NCBI GenBank assembly: GCA_900073065.1
Contig: FJOG01000041.1
Location: forward strand, 253,616 to 317,615
Reading direction: 5' to 3'
Origin: Phialocephala subalpina
Lineage: Eukaryota; Ascomycota; Leotiomycetes; Helotiales; Mollisiaceae
Length of the DNA: 64,000 nucleotides
The stretch's first letter is position 1, and every line of letters begins with the position of its first letter. Made by a program: the position numbers and the translations under genes. A model generated the notes under the pieces. That model worked only from the letters and a program-made list of their open reading frames with translations, was not told the origin of the DNA and searched no databases. Shown here piece after piece: positions 1 to 12,986 of the stretch.

Positions 1-1497
1 AATTTGATCGTACTGGGAGCCGCGGCCTTTCCAGAGGCACCAGGACCTCGCGAATCCTGCAAGTTCCGAAACGTTTGGGGACGGTGTTGGCATCAGATGT
101 TTCGCCGTCCTTGTTCGGAAGCTAGTAGGGCATTCAAGGATATGTTTGGAATTTGAAAAGGGAGATTCTTGAGTTAGTATAGTCAAGTTTGGGTTGGTTT
201 CGCTGTGAGTGCGTTGGCACACCAAGCTGGTGCGAGGGTGGGGATGTACGAGGATGGAGGGTATTTTCAATTTATGTATTCCATGCTGTAGCCTGTGGGG
301 ATTATGGCTGAGGATGGGGCAATAGCAGTTAGGCGGACATTTGGCTTGAAATCAAGCGGTGAGTGACTCCAAATAGCGTTTTCAGTATCCCAGCCTGCGA
401 GGACTTTCCAGGGCCTTCTCCTCTGCGAGGAGGGCCACTGGTCGAGATGCCCCATCCAGCTGCTCGGCTAGGTCCGAGAAAGCTCAGGCAGCGCTGGGAC
501 TTTGAAAGCCCTGTCATCGTGTGAAGTATCAATACTGACGAACAACTAGATAAGACTAAATTGATCGGTAAAATATGAGCTGTGTTATGGTTCTCCTAGT
601 CCTTGAGACTCATGGTCGCCTACCAATTTACCTCTTGGCTCATCGACGAAGGCGTTATTCCTTTCGGGAAAGAGAGGTCGTTGACTCCAGATATGGCAGC
701 AACGCTTCTGACACCGGAATATTGGAAGTTGGGATGGCTGTTCAATCAACCTGTTTGGAAGTGATTCGGATCAACCCAGGCTGTTGCAAAGTCCGGCTAG
801 GCTGGGTGAATGAGAGAGGTTCTGTCAATTGGTAGCACTAATAGATCATAAATGCAGGATGTTTAGCTTACAGTAACCTTCACCCTCTGGTCTTGAACGA
901 TTAAAGATAGGAGACTTTTAAGAAATCGTTCATCCCTCTGAGAAAGGAGGTGTGCTCTAAGCGAGGATCCCTCCAGATGTTCGACCGTACGATCAAACCC
1001 ACAACCCTTCTTCAGACCACGCCGTGATCCTTTCAAAACACGTTCAACCTCCATTGCAATTCATCACGAATATCTTATTGAGAGGTGCGAAGAACTCTGA
1101 AGATTCAACGTGCCATGGATCGAGTCTGTGCATGATGTCAGTGGCCCAGATCACCCTGAGATCATAGCGCGTCAGGCTCGTGCTTTCACCCCGCCTCCTA
1201 CAAGGCTGACTCCAATTCACGGCGCACCAAACCTACAACCACAATATGCCTTGTGTGGCTTGCAAACATGTCACCCCGCAGCTCAGCCCCAGGCCGCATA
1301 CGTGGTGCCCACAGCCTTATCCCATCTCCTCATGTCCCGCCTCGAAGGCTACCTTTCCACTCTCGGGAAATATTTTCTTCTATTTATCTTGTTCTTTCGT
1401 CTATCACGGCACTTTTCTCCATCACCGCCGCTTCCGACGCGTTCATCACCAGCTCGCTTACTAAGGACTACCTGCGGCCAACTGCAGCGGGCCCAGG
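1..1497. other. Gene-free left edge
   Basis: Only short open frames in mixed orientations are present, with no recognisable domain, codon bias or splice-linked exons. The last few hundred bases, pyrimidine-rich around 1360-1450, would be the upstream region of the NACHT-ankyrin locus that starts at 1498. I see nothing else I can support. Confidence 0.6.
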
Positions 1498-4422
1498 ATG
1501 TCTGTGATCGCTCTTGGTAACAAACCTCGCACTAATAACAACAACGGATCCGTGACAAAGTCGCTCGAAATTGCCCTCTCAGAGTTCGGAAGCGTCCTCA
1601 CTGATGATGAGAGGAAGCAGCTGCAGCTGAATAAGAGCGTACCTGATGCTTCCGCTGCGCTTGTCTTCACTGCCAGGCTGGATGCATCGAATTCGAATCG
1701 ACGGGGGAAAAGCATCGGCGCTCGGGCGTATTCTATGTTGCAGTCAATCCAGCAATTCTCTGCGATTGTTGACACTTTCATTTCGGCCAATCCTACTATT
1801 GCAGCACTTATCTGGGGCAGTGTAAAGCTTACAGTACTTGTCAGTCATACATCGAGACTTGAGGCGAAACATCGTTTGGGTTGAAGCTAACGATACTTCT
1901 AGATTGCAGCTAACATGACCTCGTACTTCGAATCCCTTGCCGACCTATTCATGAGTCTCAATAAACATTTCCCCCAATTCGATGAATATAAGCTTCTCTT
2001 TCCTAAGTCGCTCGCACTTCAGGAGTCAATATGCATATTCCATGCCTCTATTGTTCAACTGTGCAAGCAGAGTATTCTGCTGACGCGGCAGCCATGCAAG
2101 TGACCATAACCCATTATAGCAAGCTTTGCTAATCCAGAGATTGAAGGGGTAAGGAAAATGACAATCGATTTACGCAGCAAGCTTAGTCCCCACGTCGATA
2201 ACATCCACAGCTGTGCCAAAGATGTCAAGAAGGCCATTGCTCTGGCCAAAGCTACATCTGATCGAAAAGAACAAGAGTCTCAGGAGCAAGAACGAGAGAT
2301 TGCAGCTGAGCACAGAAAACAATTCTCGATTTTCGCGTCCCGATCTCGAAAAAAGCTTGAATGTGTTAGAGAATGGCAAATTCAAAGAGAGCAAGAGCTC
2401 TTAAGTAAGTTTCACGGCCGTTTTATCGATCTTATGTTAACAAGGGCAGGGGAAAAAAAGATGAAACTCTTGGACTCCTTGTCAACGTACGCATATCAAA
2501 AGAACTTTCATCAGACTCGCAAAAAGCGGCAGATCAACACGGCCACATGGTTGTTTTCAACTCCAGAATTTGCCAAGTGAAAGGATGGTGAATCTTCAGT
2601 ATTTATCTTGACCGGGAAGCGTAAGTTCACTGCTGTGCTTTGAGGGTGATACTAATCTGCTCGTAGTTGGTTCCGGGAAGACCGTGCTTACGCTAGTACT
2701 CCTTTTGCTTTCTGTAGGTCGTTTGCTAACAAAGACTTTAGATCGAGCGTCATTGATTACCTTTATTGCGAGAGAACAAGAACTGATGAGCTCACCACAT
2801 TCGTCTTTCCCCGCTTTGACGACTCCATATCACTTGACGCCGCAGCTGTACTAAGGTCTATCATCCGTCAAACCCTCGAGCCCGACAACGTAACTGGAGA
2901 AGTTGAGAGACAGCTAGGCATATTTAAGAACTCCGACGCAGATATAGATACAATCAAGACCTTACTCCAGCACTGTATCAGCAGATTTTCTAAGCTATAC
3001 ATCGTCATCGATGCTTTGGATGAATTCGAAAAGGAGCAGCGCAACACCCTACTTCGAAGTCTCTCATTTATCATATCACTTCCCGGTTCTAAAGCGAAGC
3101 TTTTCCTTGTCGGCCGAAGCAGCGTATTAATGGATATCCGAAGGTTATTCCCAGCCTCTCAAGAGAAGTCTGTCGACTGTCGTGAAGTCCAGGCCGATAT
3201 TGAGGTATACACACGAGAGAACATAGCGCTCAGGCAGGAGGAACAACTCAGTTCACAAGAACAACTCATTTTACAGGACCCTGCTTTGGCTCAGGAAATT
3301 ATTGAAGCGCTGATTAACGGCGCGGATGGCATGTGCGTGCTCACTTTCTGAATATCGAATAATTTGCTAAGTTGGGCAGGTTCCTCTGGGTCGACTACCA
3401 AATTACGGAAATTTGCGAGTGCACTTGCGACGATGAGGTCCGAGAAGTGCTTAGAACCCCCCCTAGGAATTTGGGAGAAACGTTCGACCGTGCTACGAAC
3501 CGGATTATGAAGCGTGGCCCTGCCAAAATTGCCGGCCGCATTTTCCAATGGGTTGCAGCAGCCAAACGAGCGCTAACACTTGATGAGCTGAGGGAAGCTC
3601 TCTCGTATGAGCCTGGCACACCCTATTCCATCGCAGGCAAGAGACCAAATGGCCTGGAACGCATCACCACCTGGTGTGAGAATTTAGTCCAGCTGGACGA
3701 GGAATTGCAAATTGTTCAATTTGCTCATCGTAGCGTCCTCTTGCATTTCCTTGAACAACCATCAGACTCGAGCCTACAGAGCTTTCACATCAACCCGGAA
3801 GAAGCAGATCACTTCGTTGGTGAGATATGTGTAACATACCTCAACTCGAATGAATTTAAGACTGATTTAATCCGAAACTCTCCAGCGCTGCCAACTCAGC
3901 TTCCAGACTACATAATTGAGAAAGCTCTGGAAGGTAGAGGAGCCACGACGCGCATGATGGGTATGATACAGAGGCCAAAAGCCCAGAGCCAGCAAAAATC
4001 CACAGAGAATAAGGAGAGCATGGTGATGATCAAGAATCCTCTCGAAGACTCGCAGGCTACGCTACAGTCAGGACACCCTTTCCTCGAGTATGCTTCATAT
4101 TACTGGCTACCTCACACCCGCAATTTCGAAGAAGGCAAATCTACAACTTGGAATCTCTGGAAGCAAATGATACGCGGCGAGCACGGTCTGGCGAGAACTC
4201 CATGGTCACCGGCAGAGTTTCACGACCGGACCCCTCTCGTTTACGGATGGCTTGATAAGCACGACCATCTTGCTGTGTTTCTACAAGTTGTATCTATTGC
4301 TAGGCTGGGGTCTATAGAAAGAACTAACTTAATCTGCCGCTATGCAAAACTTGGCTGCTTGAATTATATAAAATTCCTGATTAGCTCAGTTAGTCAAAAG
4401 GGAGAATTAGCGAGTGGACTTA

Positions 4423-5690
4423 CATATGCTGCTAGGGGCGGCCACTTAGAGGTTGTTCAAAGACTCCTCGATGCTAAGGCTGATGTTAATGCTGCTCTTG
4501 GATATGAGGGATGGACGGCGTTGCAAGCAGCTGCTAGNNNNNNNNNNNNNNNNNNNNNNNNNNNNNNNNNNNNNNNNNNNNNNNNNNNNNNNNNNNNNNN
4601 NNNNNNNNNNNNNNNNNNNNNNNNNNNNNNNNNNNNNNNNNNNNNNNNNNNNNNNNNNNNNNNNNNNNNNNNNNNNNNNNNNNNNNNNNNNNNNNNNNNN
4701 NNNNNNNNNNNNNNNNNNNNNNNNNNNNNNNNNNNNNNNNNNNNNNNNNNNNNNNNNNNNNNNNNNNNNNNNNNNNNNNNNNNNNNNNNNNNNNNNNNNN
4801 NNNNNNNNNNNNNNNNNNNNNNNNNNNNNNNNNNNNNNNNNNNNNNNNNNNNNNNNNNNNNNNNNNNNNNNNNNNNNNNNNNNNNNNNNNNNNNNNNNNN
4901 NNNNNNNNNNNNNNNNNNNNNNNNNNNNNNNNNNNNNNNNNNNNNNNNNNNNNNNNNNNNNNNNNNNNNNNNNNNNNNNNNNNNNNNNNNNNNNNNNNNN
5001 NNNNNNNNNNNNNNNNNNNNNNNNNNNNNNNNNNNNNNNNNNNNNNNNNNNNNNNNNNNNNNNNNNNNNNNNNNNNNNNNNNNNNNNNNNNNNNNNNNNN
5101 NNNNNNNNNNNNNNNNNNNNNNNNNNNNNNNNNNNNNNNNNNNNNNNNNNNNNNNNNNNNNNNNNNNNNNNNNNNNNNNNNNNNNNNNNNNNNNNNNNNN
5201 NNNNNNNNNNNNNNNNNNNNNNNNNNNNNNNNNNNNNNNNNNNNNNNNNNNNNNNNNNNNNNNNNNNNNNNNNNNNNNNNNNNNNNNNNNNNNNNNNNNN
5301 NNNNNNNNNNNNNNNNNNNNNNNNNNNNNNNNNNNNNNNNNNNNNNNNNAAAGACTCCTCGATGCGAAGGCTGATGTTAATGCTACTGCTGCTAGATATG
5401 GGGGACAAACAGCGTTGCAAGCAGCTGCTAGAGGCGGCCACTTGGAGGTTGTTCAAAGACTCCTCGATGCGAAGGCTAATGTTAATGCTGCTACTACTAA
5501 AGGATATGGGGGACGGACAGTGTTGCAAGCAGCTGCTGGAGGCGGCCACTTGGAGGTTGTTCAAAGACTCCTCGATGCTAAAGCTGATGTTAATGCTACT
5601 GCTGAACATGGTGGACGGACAGCGTTGCAAGCAGCTGCTAAGGGCGGCCACTTAGAGGTTGTAGCACTTTTGAAGTCTTTTGGTGCACGC
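4423..5690 (+). repeat. Tandem ankyrin-coding repeats, about 100-108 nt per unit
   Basis: Units reading roughly RLLDAKADVNA...TALQAAARGGHLEVVQ repeat head to tail. The copies between 5350 and 5660 are nearly identical at DNA level and differ mainly in a short variable loop after VNA. Such identity points to recent unequal exchange or gene conversion and explains why the assembly failed here. Confidence 0.85.
4538..5349. other. Assembly gap (812 N) inside the ankyrin array
   Basis: The run of N lies between near-identical repeat units, so the true repeat number and real gap length are unknown. The frame on both sides happens to agree, but that depends on the stated gap length and should not be read as proof of an intact frame. 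Confidence 0.95.
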
Positions 5691-5696
5691 AATTAG

Positions 5697-6614
5697 CAGT
5701 ATAACTCCGCTGGCATGTCTATTAGTGCTAAGATTTCCTTTATAGGCATTTCATTTATTGAATGGCCGTGGGAAAATCCAGTATTATATTATCTCCTATT
5801 CGGGGTGGACAATGGTCATCCAACAATCTTTTGTCAACCCTGTTCTTTTTAAGATTATATTAAAGCTTTTAAACAACGTCCTATTCGAGGGTATTAAGGG
5901 TCATTGTGTTATTGTCGAGTGTAAGGATAGTGTCTTTTCTGTCAGATGAGTGATAGTGGCGTAACAGTGACGATTGTAAGGCGAAAGCCGATGTCATTAG
6001 CGACTATACTGTAAGAGGAGCTGTCTACAGAATGGGAGGGGAGAGAACACATGTCCTGCCCCATTCTTCCTACCCTTTGTCTCTATCTTCCTATCTATAC
6101 TATCATCTGGCCTGTTACTGAATGCGTATAGTGGAAAGGCGTTGCACAGGCAGTGCTCGCACTAAAAATAACTAAGTTTTGGCTCTGGTAATGCCTCGCA
6201 TCGCCGTGATGATGCTGGCATAGGGCTGAGCATCTCCTGCCATTCCACACACGTCTCACTTGGTGTGGTACCTGTAAGCCACAACCACAAAGAGGGTCAA
6301 CGAACTTCGACAAGTTGAAGGTGATCTCGATTGAGTTGTTCAAGGCGCGGACTTCAAAAGATAAAAGTTGAACTCGGTTGACTTGTCCTAGTCGCCTTCG
6401 GACATTCAAAACGACTACATCGTCGCTTCATCCATCGTTGCCTGAACTGTCTCTTTCATTCACAATCTTTTTGTCTTCTTTTCCTTCCCCACCACCACCT
6501 CTTCCTTTCACACTCGTCTTTTCTACTTTCACAAATCAAATATTTTCACGAGCAGAAACACGCTGCTCTTCGCAGAAAATCACGATACGGAATCCCGCGC
6601 AACTTCCTCTCGAA
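5697..6614. other. Intergenic region
   Basis: The first half is A/T-rich without a credible coding frame. The segment 6400-6610 is strongly C/T-rich and would be the promoter and 5' leader of the GFA-type gene starting at 6615. No repeat or RNA gene seen. Confidence 0.5.
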
Positions 6615-7688
6615 ATGGCGGAACTCACTCACACCACTTCCCTCCCCACCCCGGACACGAAGCTCTACAGCGGAAACTGCCACTGCGGAGCCTTCAGATT
6701 CTCCGTCTCCCTCCCGGAGATCAAGGGAGTTATGATCTGTAATTGCAGCTACTGCACCAAGCTCGGAGCAATGTGGGTTTTCCCGGGTGAAAATCCGCTG
6801 GTTATCCAAGGCGGCGAGGAGGAGCTCAAGATTTATGAGTTCGGAGCAAAGGCGATTGGATTCAAGGTATTTCGGACATGAAGGGACATTGGTGGGAGAA
6901 CGGAGATGCTGATTTTTATGTAGTTCTGTGGTGTTTGTAGAACTGTTGTTTATAGCAAGAAGTATGAGGGTCCGAAGGGTCATGATACTGGTATAAATGT
7001 GAGTTCTTCCTTGTCCCTGAGTGTTGGGAACATTTGATTGCGGGCCTTTGACTGATGAGATCCAGGTTCGTTGCATTCAAGGACTCGATCTCGGCAGTCT
7101 CAAGGCCAAGGAATATGATGGCGCGAAGCTTGATCCTCAATATGAACACCCCAAGTTCAAGGGATTCTTTCCGAGTGCTAAGATCGAGAACCCGAAGATC
7201 TACAAAGGTGCTTGTCATTGCGGCGCTGTTACCATGGCTCTGAAGGTCCAGGGTTCGCTCGTTGGTACCAGTGCGGAGAATGTCTATATCCAGGAGTGCA
7301 ACTGCAGTATCTGCGTTCGTGTATGTCTCCCCTCCCTCTATCTTTACTTGAGATTACTGACAAAAGCCATGCGCAGAACGGTACTATACTCAACTTCCCT
7401 CGTTCCGACCAGGTCCGAATCCTCGGTGCCGACAAGCTCACTGGTTATACCTTCGGGCGGGGCTTCCAAGAGCATAAGCTCTGCGGTATATGCGGTGTCT
7501 CTGTCTACATCAAAAAGCTCGAGGTTACTGATGAGCAATGGGCTAAGGATGGTGAGGAGAGTACTACCAAGGAGGACTGGATGCTGGAGCGAGCTGTCAA
7601 TCTCCGATGCTTCGAGAAGGTCGAGTGGGATGAGATCAAGGTTACGAAGGTCAACGGAAAAGATGGTGAGGCATATGTCGTTGAGTGA
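6615..7688 (+). CDS. GFA-type (Mss4-like fold) zinc protein with two domains
   Basis: Starts at ATG 6615 and is spliced at 6867-6923, 6999-7065 and 7321-7376; all phases fit. The product has two consecutive GFA modules. The first shows CHCGAFRF, CNCSYC and CGVC; the second shows ACHCGAV, CNCSIC and CGICG. These cysteine pairs are the zinc ligands of the glutathione-dependent formaldehyde-activating (CENP-V/GFA) family. Many fungal members have no proven substrate, so S-hydroxymethylglutathione formation should not be assumed. There is no signal peptide, so it is probably cytosolic. The tandem duplication makes it about twice the single-domain length. It stands alone, followed by more than 700 bp without a gene. 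Confidence 0.88.
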
Positions 7689-8414
7689 GGGGTGAGGCTG
7701 GCGAGATGAGTGGCTTGTGGGAGGCATTTCTGCCTGGTCTTCGACTGGGGTTACTCTGGAGATGTTATTGCATGGCTTTTCTGCGTCGGTTGTTCGCGAG
7801 GCGTTGACACGGAGTGGTGATGATACTGGCTGGGAGGATGCGTTGCTTTCTGAATGTACCGAAAAGGATGGGACATTCGAATGAACACTTTTCCACGAAG
7901 CCCCCGAAGCGAGAAATTGGGCGGCTCCTTCCAAGTGGATTCGTTCTCAAAGCTTACCTTGCGAATGTATCTCAATGTCGGGGACATTCAAAAACTCGGA
8001 AGTCTCGACCCGTCAGAGAATCGGTTCACCCCACTCTTGAATTCATACGTCAATTCTGGCGATGACTCTGACTCTGCTTTGTACCTGCATCAATTTATTC
8101 AATTGAAGTTTGGAATCGCCGTTTTGGGCCTCGAATCTTAGGATGAGTCTTCCTATGCCTCGCACTTGTGAATGCGAGCCAACTTGACTCGAAGTCTGCT
8201 GTTCTGTCTGAGTCACTGGAGTCAGAATTTGCGGGATGTCTGCTTTGGGCAGGTGGGATGTTTTAGCCTCAGGAGTCTGACAAGATTACCCCGCTCACGT
8301 GTTTATGAGGTTGATCTTTTTTGTTGATATAAAGTATGCGCGAATTGCGCAGAGGTTTTGATTGTTCAAGTCAATTGACCCGAATCTTAAGCAATTTGAA
8401 GAAACAATTTGACA
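7689..8414. other. Intergenic region
   Basis: No convincing coding frame. It holds a short palindrome, AATGTC-GGG-GACATT, at 7974-7988 and another GGGACATT at 7870, a motif that recurs elsewhere in the window. The last 100 bases are A/T-rich and lead into the start at 8415. Confidence 0.5.
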
Positions 8415-9737
8415 ATGGCACGCATGACAATCGGAGATTTGGGCTACACGCCTGGACAACTTCCCTCGGGACCCAAGAACTCGATCCTTGATATCAAAGG
8501 TAAACAAAGAAAACTACCCAATTGTGCAGGAGTTCGCTTAAAAGAATAGGGGTTCGAGTGGGGCAAGTGACGATCGGGGAAGATGGAGACGATGTTCGCA
8601 AAGGCGTAACTATCATTCTCCCTCGCGACCCATCGGAGATCCATATCCCATGCTATGCTGGAATGCACACATTGAACGGCAATGGAGAAGTTACTGGTTC
8701 TTACCAGGTCAAGGATTGGGGGTACACTAGTACAGTCTGTGTTTCCCTCTTTTTGATGTCTCGGTACTGACAACATGTAGCCTCTAGCCTTAACGAACTC
8801 GTGCAGTCTCGGTATTGTCTTCCATACAATCTGGCAATGGACCTTGGATCAAGCTCGAAAGAACGGCACTTCTCTAGAGACACTCAGCCATAACTATGGC
8901 ACACCTGTAGTGGGTGAGACAGCAGACTGGTGGCTGAATGATGTCTACAACACTGCTCTCAAAGAGGAGAATGTCCAGCAAGCTTTCGCCAACGCCATGA
9001 CGCAAACCGAGATCCAAGAAGGTCAGCATGGAGGCGGGGCTGGGATGACTTGTCACATGTTTCCTGGTGGCACTGGTACTGCTTCTAGAGTTGTGAAGGG
9101 ACATGGCGAGGAGAGGTATACGGTTGGTGTTATTGTGCAGAGTAATTATGGACATACGCATGACTTGCAGATCGGAGGCGTGCCGGTGGGGAAGTTGGTG
9201 TTGAAGGAGTTTGGAAGTACTGTGCATCAGCCGGAGACGACGAAGGTGCCGTTCACCAGTGGAGGTGGGAAGGCGGATGAGGGGAGTATTGTTATTTACC
9301 TCATGTGAGTCTTGAAACAAGATTATGGAATGGTACTGACAGCGAGTAGCACTGATGCACCAGTTCTCCCTCACCAACTTGTCCGCATCGCTCGACACTG
9401 CGCTGTTGGTCTAACTCAAGTTGGCGGTCATGGAGTCGGACGCAACCACTCTGGCGATATCATCCTCTGCCTCTCTACTGCGAACAAACCTGATGAGAGA
9501 GTCATGACTCCACAAGTCACTGGCGTTGGTATCATTGAGAGGAATCAGATCGAGATCATCAAGAACGAGAGCATGGATACTATGTTTAGAGCAGCTTCTG
9601 AAGCAACGGAAGAGGCGGTCTTGAACTCGATCGTCGCTGGAAGAGCTGGGAGGACAGGTTTCGGCGGTATTCATTTGGACGGGTTGCCGGTGGATGCGGT
9701 GAAGGAGATGTTGAAGAAGCATCTTGTGGACGTGTGA
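8415..9737 (+). CDS. DmpA-like aminopeptidase (peptidase family S58, self-processing)
   Basis: Start ATG 8415; introns 8500-8549, 8735-8780 and 9305-9349 keep the frame. The product resembles the L-aminopeptidase/D-esterase DmpA and beta-aminopeptidases: an N-terminal KGVRVGQVTIG strand, then PLALTNSCSLGIV, a glycine-rich HGGGAGMTCHMFPGGTGTASR-like segment, and the processing site region EGSIVIYLITDAPVLP. In this family the precursor cuts itself before the Ser of a Gly-Ser pair; here that is the Ser in DEGS, which becomes the N-terminal nucleophile of the beta chain. The downstream GVGRNHSGDI-type region is also typical. No signal peptide is visible, so it is probably intracellular. Natural substrates are likely small peptides or amides but cannot be told from sequence. 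The family is best known from bacteria, yet this copy has three normal introns. Confidence 0.88.
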
Positions 9738-10392
9738 TCTTCTTCTGTCCTTCCCTTCAAGAGCTAGTTTTCAGAGCCGTGTCATGTCCTTCTTTGGGAG
9801 GGACATCCACTCTCATTCAAACGACTTCGAAAACGGTCGAGTACCAAATCATTTTGTTCTCGGTTATCAAGTCGATCCTTCCTTGTTTTTCGCTGCGTCT
9901 GCTAGTGTTGAGAGGAACAACAGTCTTCCTCCTCGCTGTAGACATTCTCTTTGATTCAGAACATCTCAAAGTACTTGAGGGGCAGCATTTCTGCTCCGAC
10001 TGAGAGCAATGTCCGATGACTCTCGGGACATTCGATTTCATTCACATTGTCTCAAGATCGCTTGAGTGCCAGATTATGTTGTTGTCGTTGGCCGGGTGGT
10101 TCCTTACCTTTCCTCGCACCTTCCTTCTCTTCTGGCGTCGCACTCAACGCCCCAACAACACCGATAACGTCCCTTCCTCATCCAGCGATTGACTTGTTTG
10201 TTTTGTTTTGTTTTTGCACGAAAATTCTCTTTTTCCCACCTTCATCATCACAACTTCATCAACACATCTTGCAGCATTGCTTCCCAACACGCTCTTCATT
10301 GATACGAATACGTTTGTCATAGGTGCGAACACAATCATCATCGATACGAACACGTTTATTATCGATACCATCTCTTCGCTGCCTTGGTCAAG
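9738..10392. other. Intergenic region and 5' leader of the aspartic-protease-like gene
   Basis: Contains two imperfect inverted repeats of the ATGTCC/GGACAT type: arms 9784-9789 with 9801-9806, and 10008-10014 with 10025-10032. A C/T-rich stretch follows at 10080-10270, then a 21-nt periodic repeat just before the start codon. No coding gene seen. Confidence 0.5.
10300..10370 (+). repeat. Three tandem copies of a 21-nt unit upstream of a start codon
   Basis: Copies at 10300-10320, 10321-10341 and 10342-10362, with the start of a fourth to about 10370. The outer copies share GATACGAANACGTTT; the middle copy is more diverged. The array lies immediately 5' of the ATG at 10393, in the presumed leader. 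It is open in two other frames, but neither connects to the downstream gene. Confidence 0.7.
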
Positions 10393-12986
10393 ATGACCAT
10401 CCGCGTCGTTTTCTTCCTGCTTCTGCTCGCGCAGACAGCCCTTGGCATCAACAAAAATCTCCGTAAATATTACTCACGTCAACAGTCGGTCCACGATGGC
10501 ATCAAGTCGCAATTCGATGAAGGAAAGACTGCGGTGGTGAGTACTGTCTTGAGAGCGTGGGGGTCATCAGTTGTCCAGCAGTTTGACTAACATCGATAAA
10601 GACAACATATGCTTGGGTTCACTTGACCACGGTGACTGCTACTAGCGGATGGGATGAAGTCGACCAATGGACCAGGCTGAGTCGTAAAACGACACCTGCT
10701 ACCGCGTCCGTTACCGACTCTCCACAACCAACTTCGACACAAGAACCAGCTGCTGCAGATCTAAGCCCTACACAATCACCCTCCTTTGCAGGGACATCTT
10801 CAACATCGTCTGACGCTAGCTGGAGTTGGCAACCGTTCCACGACGATACCCAATCACAATTTGATGAGGGGAAGACTGGAGTGGTGAGCACACTCTTGAC
10901 ACTCTGCAAATCGCTTGATGTTTGGCTAACATCTGTGAAGACAGCAAGAGCGACTGAAGGTGATGGCGCTGTGACATGGACGAAAACGATGACTGCTACT
11001 AGTGGAGGAGAAAATAACCTCATGGCGAGAACTATAATACATGATCATCTCCATGCTACTGCTACTAATTCTCCGCAAGAGGTCGGCAACTGGGACCGCG
11101 CCGGGCCACAGGTGGCAGAAGTATCTGCCAAGTTCCAATCAATGTATGACTACATCCAGTCGCAGTTTGATGGTGGGAAGACCGTTGCAGTGAGTAGCTT
11201 ATTGTACCGGAGTAGTCTGGAGATGCTGACAGTGGTGCAGACTGCAACGACCACTTTCGGAGGACCTGGGCCAGTGTTCACTAACACCCCTGGTTGGAAC
11301 ACAATCATTCCTTATGCTACCTTTGCTCCTCGACCAAGCGCTAATGCATCCTTGCGTCCGCGAGTTCTCAGTGAAGATACTGAAGTGATTACAGCAGTGG
11401 TAAGCATCTCAATATCACATTTCCAACTGAAGCATTGCTAATGCTTATGAAAGGCCGAATGGGTGACATACACCGGCACGCGTACGGCTACTGTCACAAA
11501 TTGTGGGAAGGCAATCTTTACACTACCGACCGACGGCCCCGACAAGCGCGACAATCCGTGGGCCGGTGCAGCATCTTCTGCCTGGAAATCATTTCATGAC
11601 GGCATTGAATCACAATTCGATGAAGGAAAGAGCATAGTGGTAAATATCCGAACCCCAAATTGAACTGGACCTGGCTAATGGCCCCAAAGACAGCAACTGC
11701 GATGATTATGGAACAGGCATTGACTATCACAATGACCAGTACGGAGGGTTGGGATCGAAGCTTTCCGTATCATATTCCAAGTAGCTGGCCGCATTCTCCG
11801 CGATGCCTCCATGAGCGAGCTCCGCGAAAGTCCCAACCAAAGAAGGATAAGAAGAACGGAATGGTTGCGACCGCTGTGTTTTCTGGCTCTAGTGAGGTAC
11901 CAGACATGACTGGGTACGTACTCTGTGATCTGTCATCTAACAAGCTACTGACTTCAACAGCAAGTGGTTAGCAACAATCTATGTGGGAACTCCGCCGCAG
12001 AACGTCTCAGTTAAGATTGACACCACCACGACTGACTTCTGGGTACCCAAATCTGGATTCAACGAGTCTGCATCCTCGACCTACGTTCACATTGATGATA
12101 CATTCTGGTCGGACAACTCAATGACTGGCAGCCTTGTTCACGACACTCTTAGTTTCGGGACATTGAAGAACGACGCCGAGATCGAGTTCGCCAATACAAC
12201 TTTCGGTTTGACCATAGGCGCCCAGACGAGTGATGGTAGTTATGGCGGCTTAGGTTTGGGGTTTGCTAGCCTGGATGAGGATAGAGACACTTCTTTTCTG
12301 ACTTGGCTGGGAAGGACACACAACAGTAAGCGATCCTTGATGTCCTTCATGTGTGGGTACAATGGCTGACTCATGAAGTAACTCTTTTCACACTTGATCT
12401 TCAGCCAGGTTCAGAAGGACATTTGGAATTTGGTTCCATAGACAGCAGTCGATTCAAGGGCAAAATCAATTACACACCTGCGAAGCCATATGAGTACCAA
12501 AGTTTCGGAGAAAGCTGGGCCATCAACATTACTTCGTTTGCCATCGGCTCTGGAAAGAAGGCGAAAACTGTCGCGACGAAGGCTCAGGTAGTTCTCGATA
12601 CCAACATGAACTACCTTGGCCTCCCCGAAGGCGTTGTTGAGGAATACTACAGTCACGTTAAAGGCGCATCGTACCGGGGATCTGGACAATGGGGATATCC
12701 GTGTACATCGAAACTATTGGATCTTACCTTTCGCCTTGAAGGTGGATACGTTGGGCATGTAACAAAAGAAGCACTGAAAGGGACTCGATTGGGACTCTAC
12801 GACGAAGAGCCGGATGACGATGGTTCAACCAGCAACATTGTCGACGGGGTAGACAACATGTGTTATGCACGACTGATGACGACCGATCGAGAGGACGTTG
12901 CATTTTTCGGACTCCCAATCTTCCAGCATCACTTTATGGTGTTCGATGTAGCGGGAGAGAGAGTTGGCTTTGCAAACAAGGCATGA
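10393..12986 (+). CDS. Secreted pepsin-like (A1) protein with tandem SQFDEGKT exon modules
   Basis: ATG 10393 opens a signal peptide (VVFFLLLLAQTALG). Introns 10537-10601, 10884-10940, 11190-11240, 11400-11453, 11640-11689, 11914-11960 and 12326-12378 give a continuous 738-residue product. Residues about 30-400 are Ser/Thr-rich and built from repeated modules: exons 1, 2, 3 and 5 each end in (F)HDGI-SQFDEGKT-V or a variant, always followed by a phase-0 intron, and the next exon usually begins T-A-T. From about residue 416 there is an aspartic-peptidase fold: ATIYVGTPPQNV, a flap-like DTLSFG and the C-terminal VGFANKA end. Both catalytic Asp are present (about 435 and 610), but the motifs read DTTT and DTNM, not DTG[ST]. 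Activity is therefore uncertain; it may be a pseudo-protease. It could be wall-associated or secreted. The role of the repeats is unknown to me. Confidence 0.82.

Larger units (their letters stand above)
1498..5696 (+). pseudogene. NACHT (STAND) NTPase with C-terminal ankyrin repeats, probably broken
   Basis: The reading begins at ATG 1498 and resembles the helical N-terminal domain (DUF7708-like) of fungal NACHT-ankyrin proteins. Intron 1840-1902 is clean. A NACHT core follows: Walker A (TGKLGSGKT) is assembled across intron 2621-2666, and Walker B is near 2996-3030 (YIVIDALDEF). Intron 3333-3379 is clean and restores GADGMFLWVDYQ. The C-terminus is an ankyrin array from about 4420, interrupted by an N-run at 4538-5349. 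Lesions: in-frame TGA 2101 and TAA 2107, unless a weak 48-nt intron 2072-2119 is used; TGA 2578 exactly where the family has a Trp before the Walker A exon; and no canonical intron around 2696-2741 that joins the Walker A exon to the downstream frame. Proteins of this class are NLR-like signalling ATPases involved in nonself recognition. Here I infer a decayed allele, perhaps by RIP-like C-to-T change, though sequencing error is possible. Confidence 0.75.
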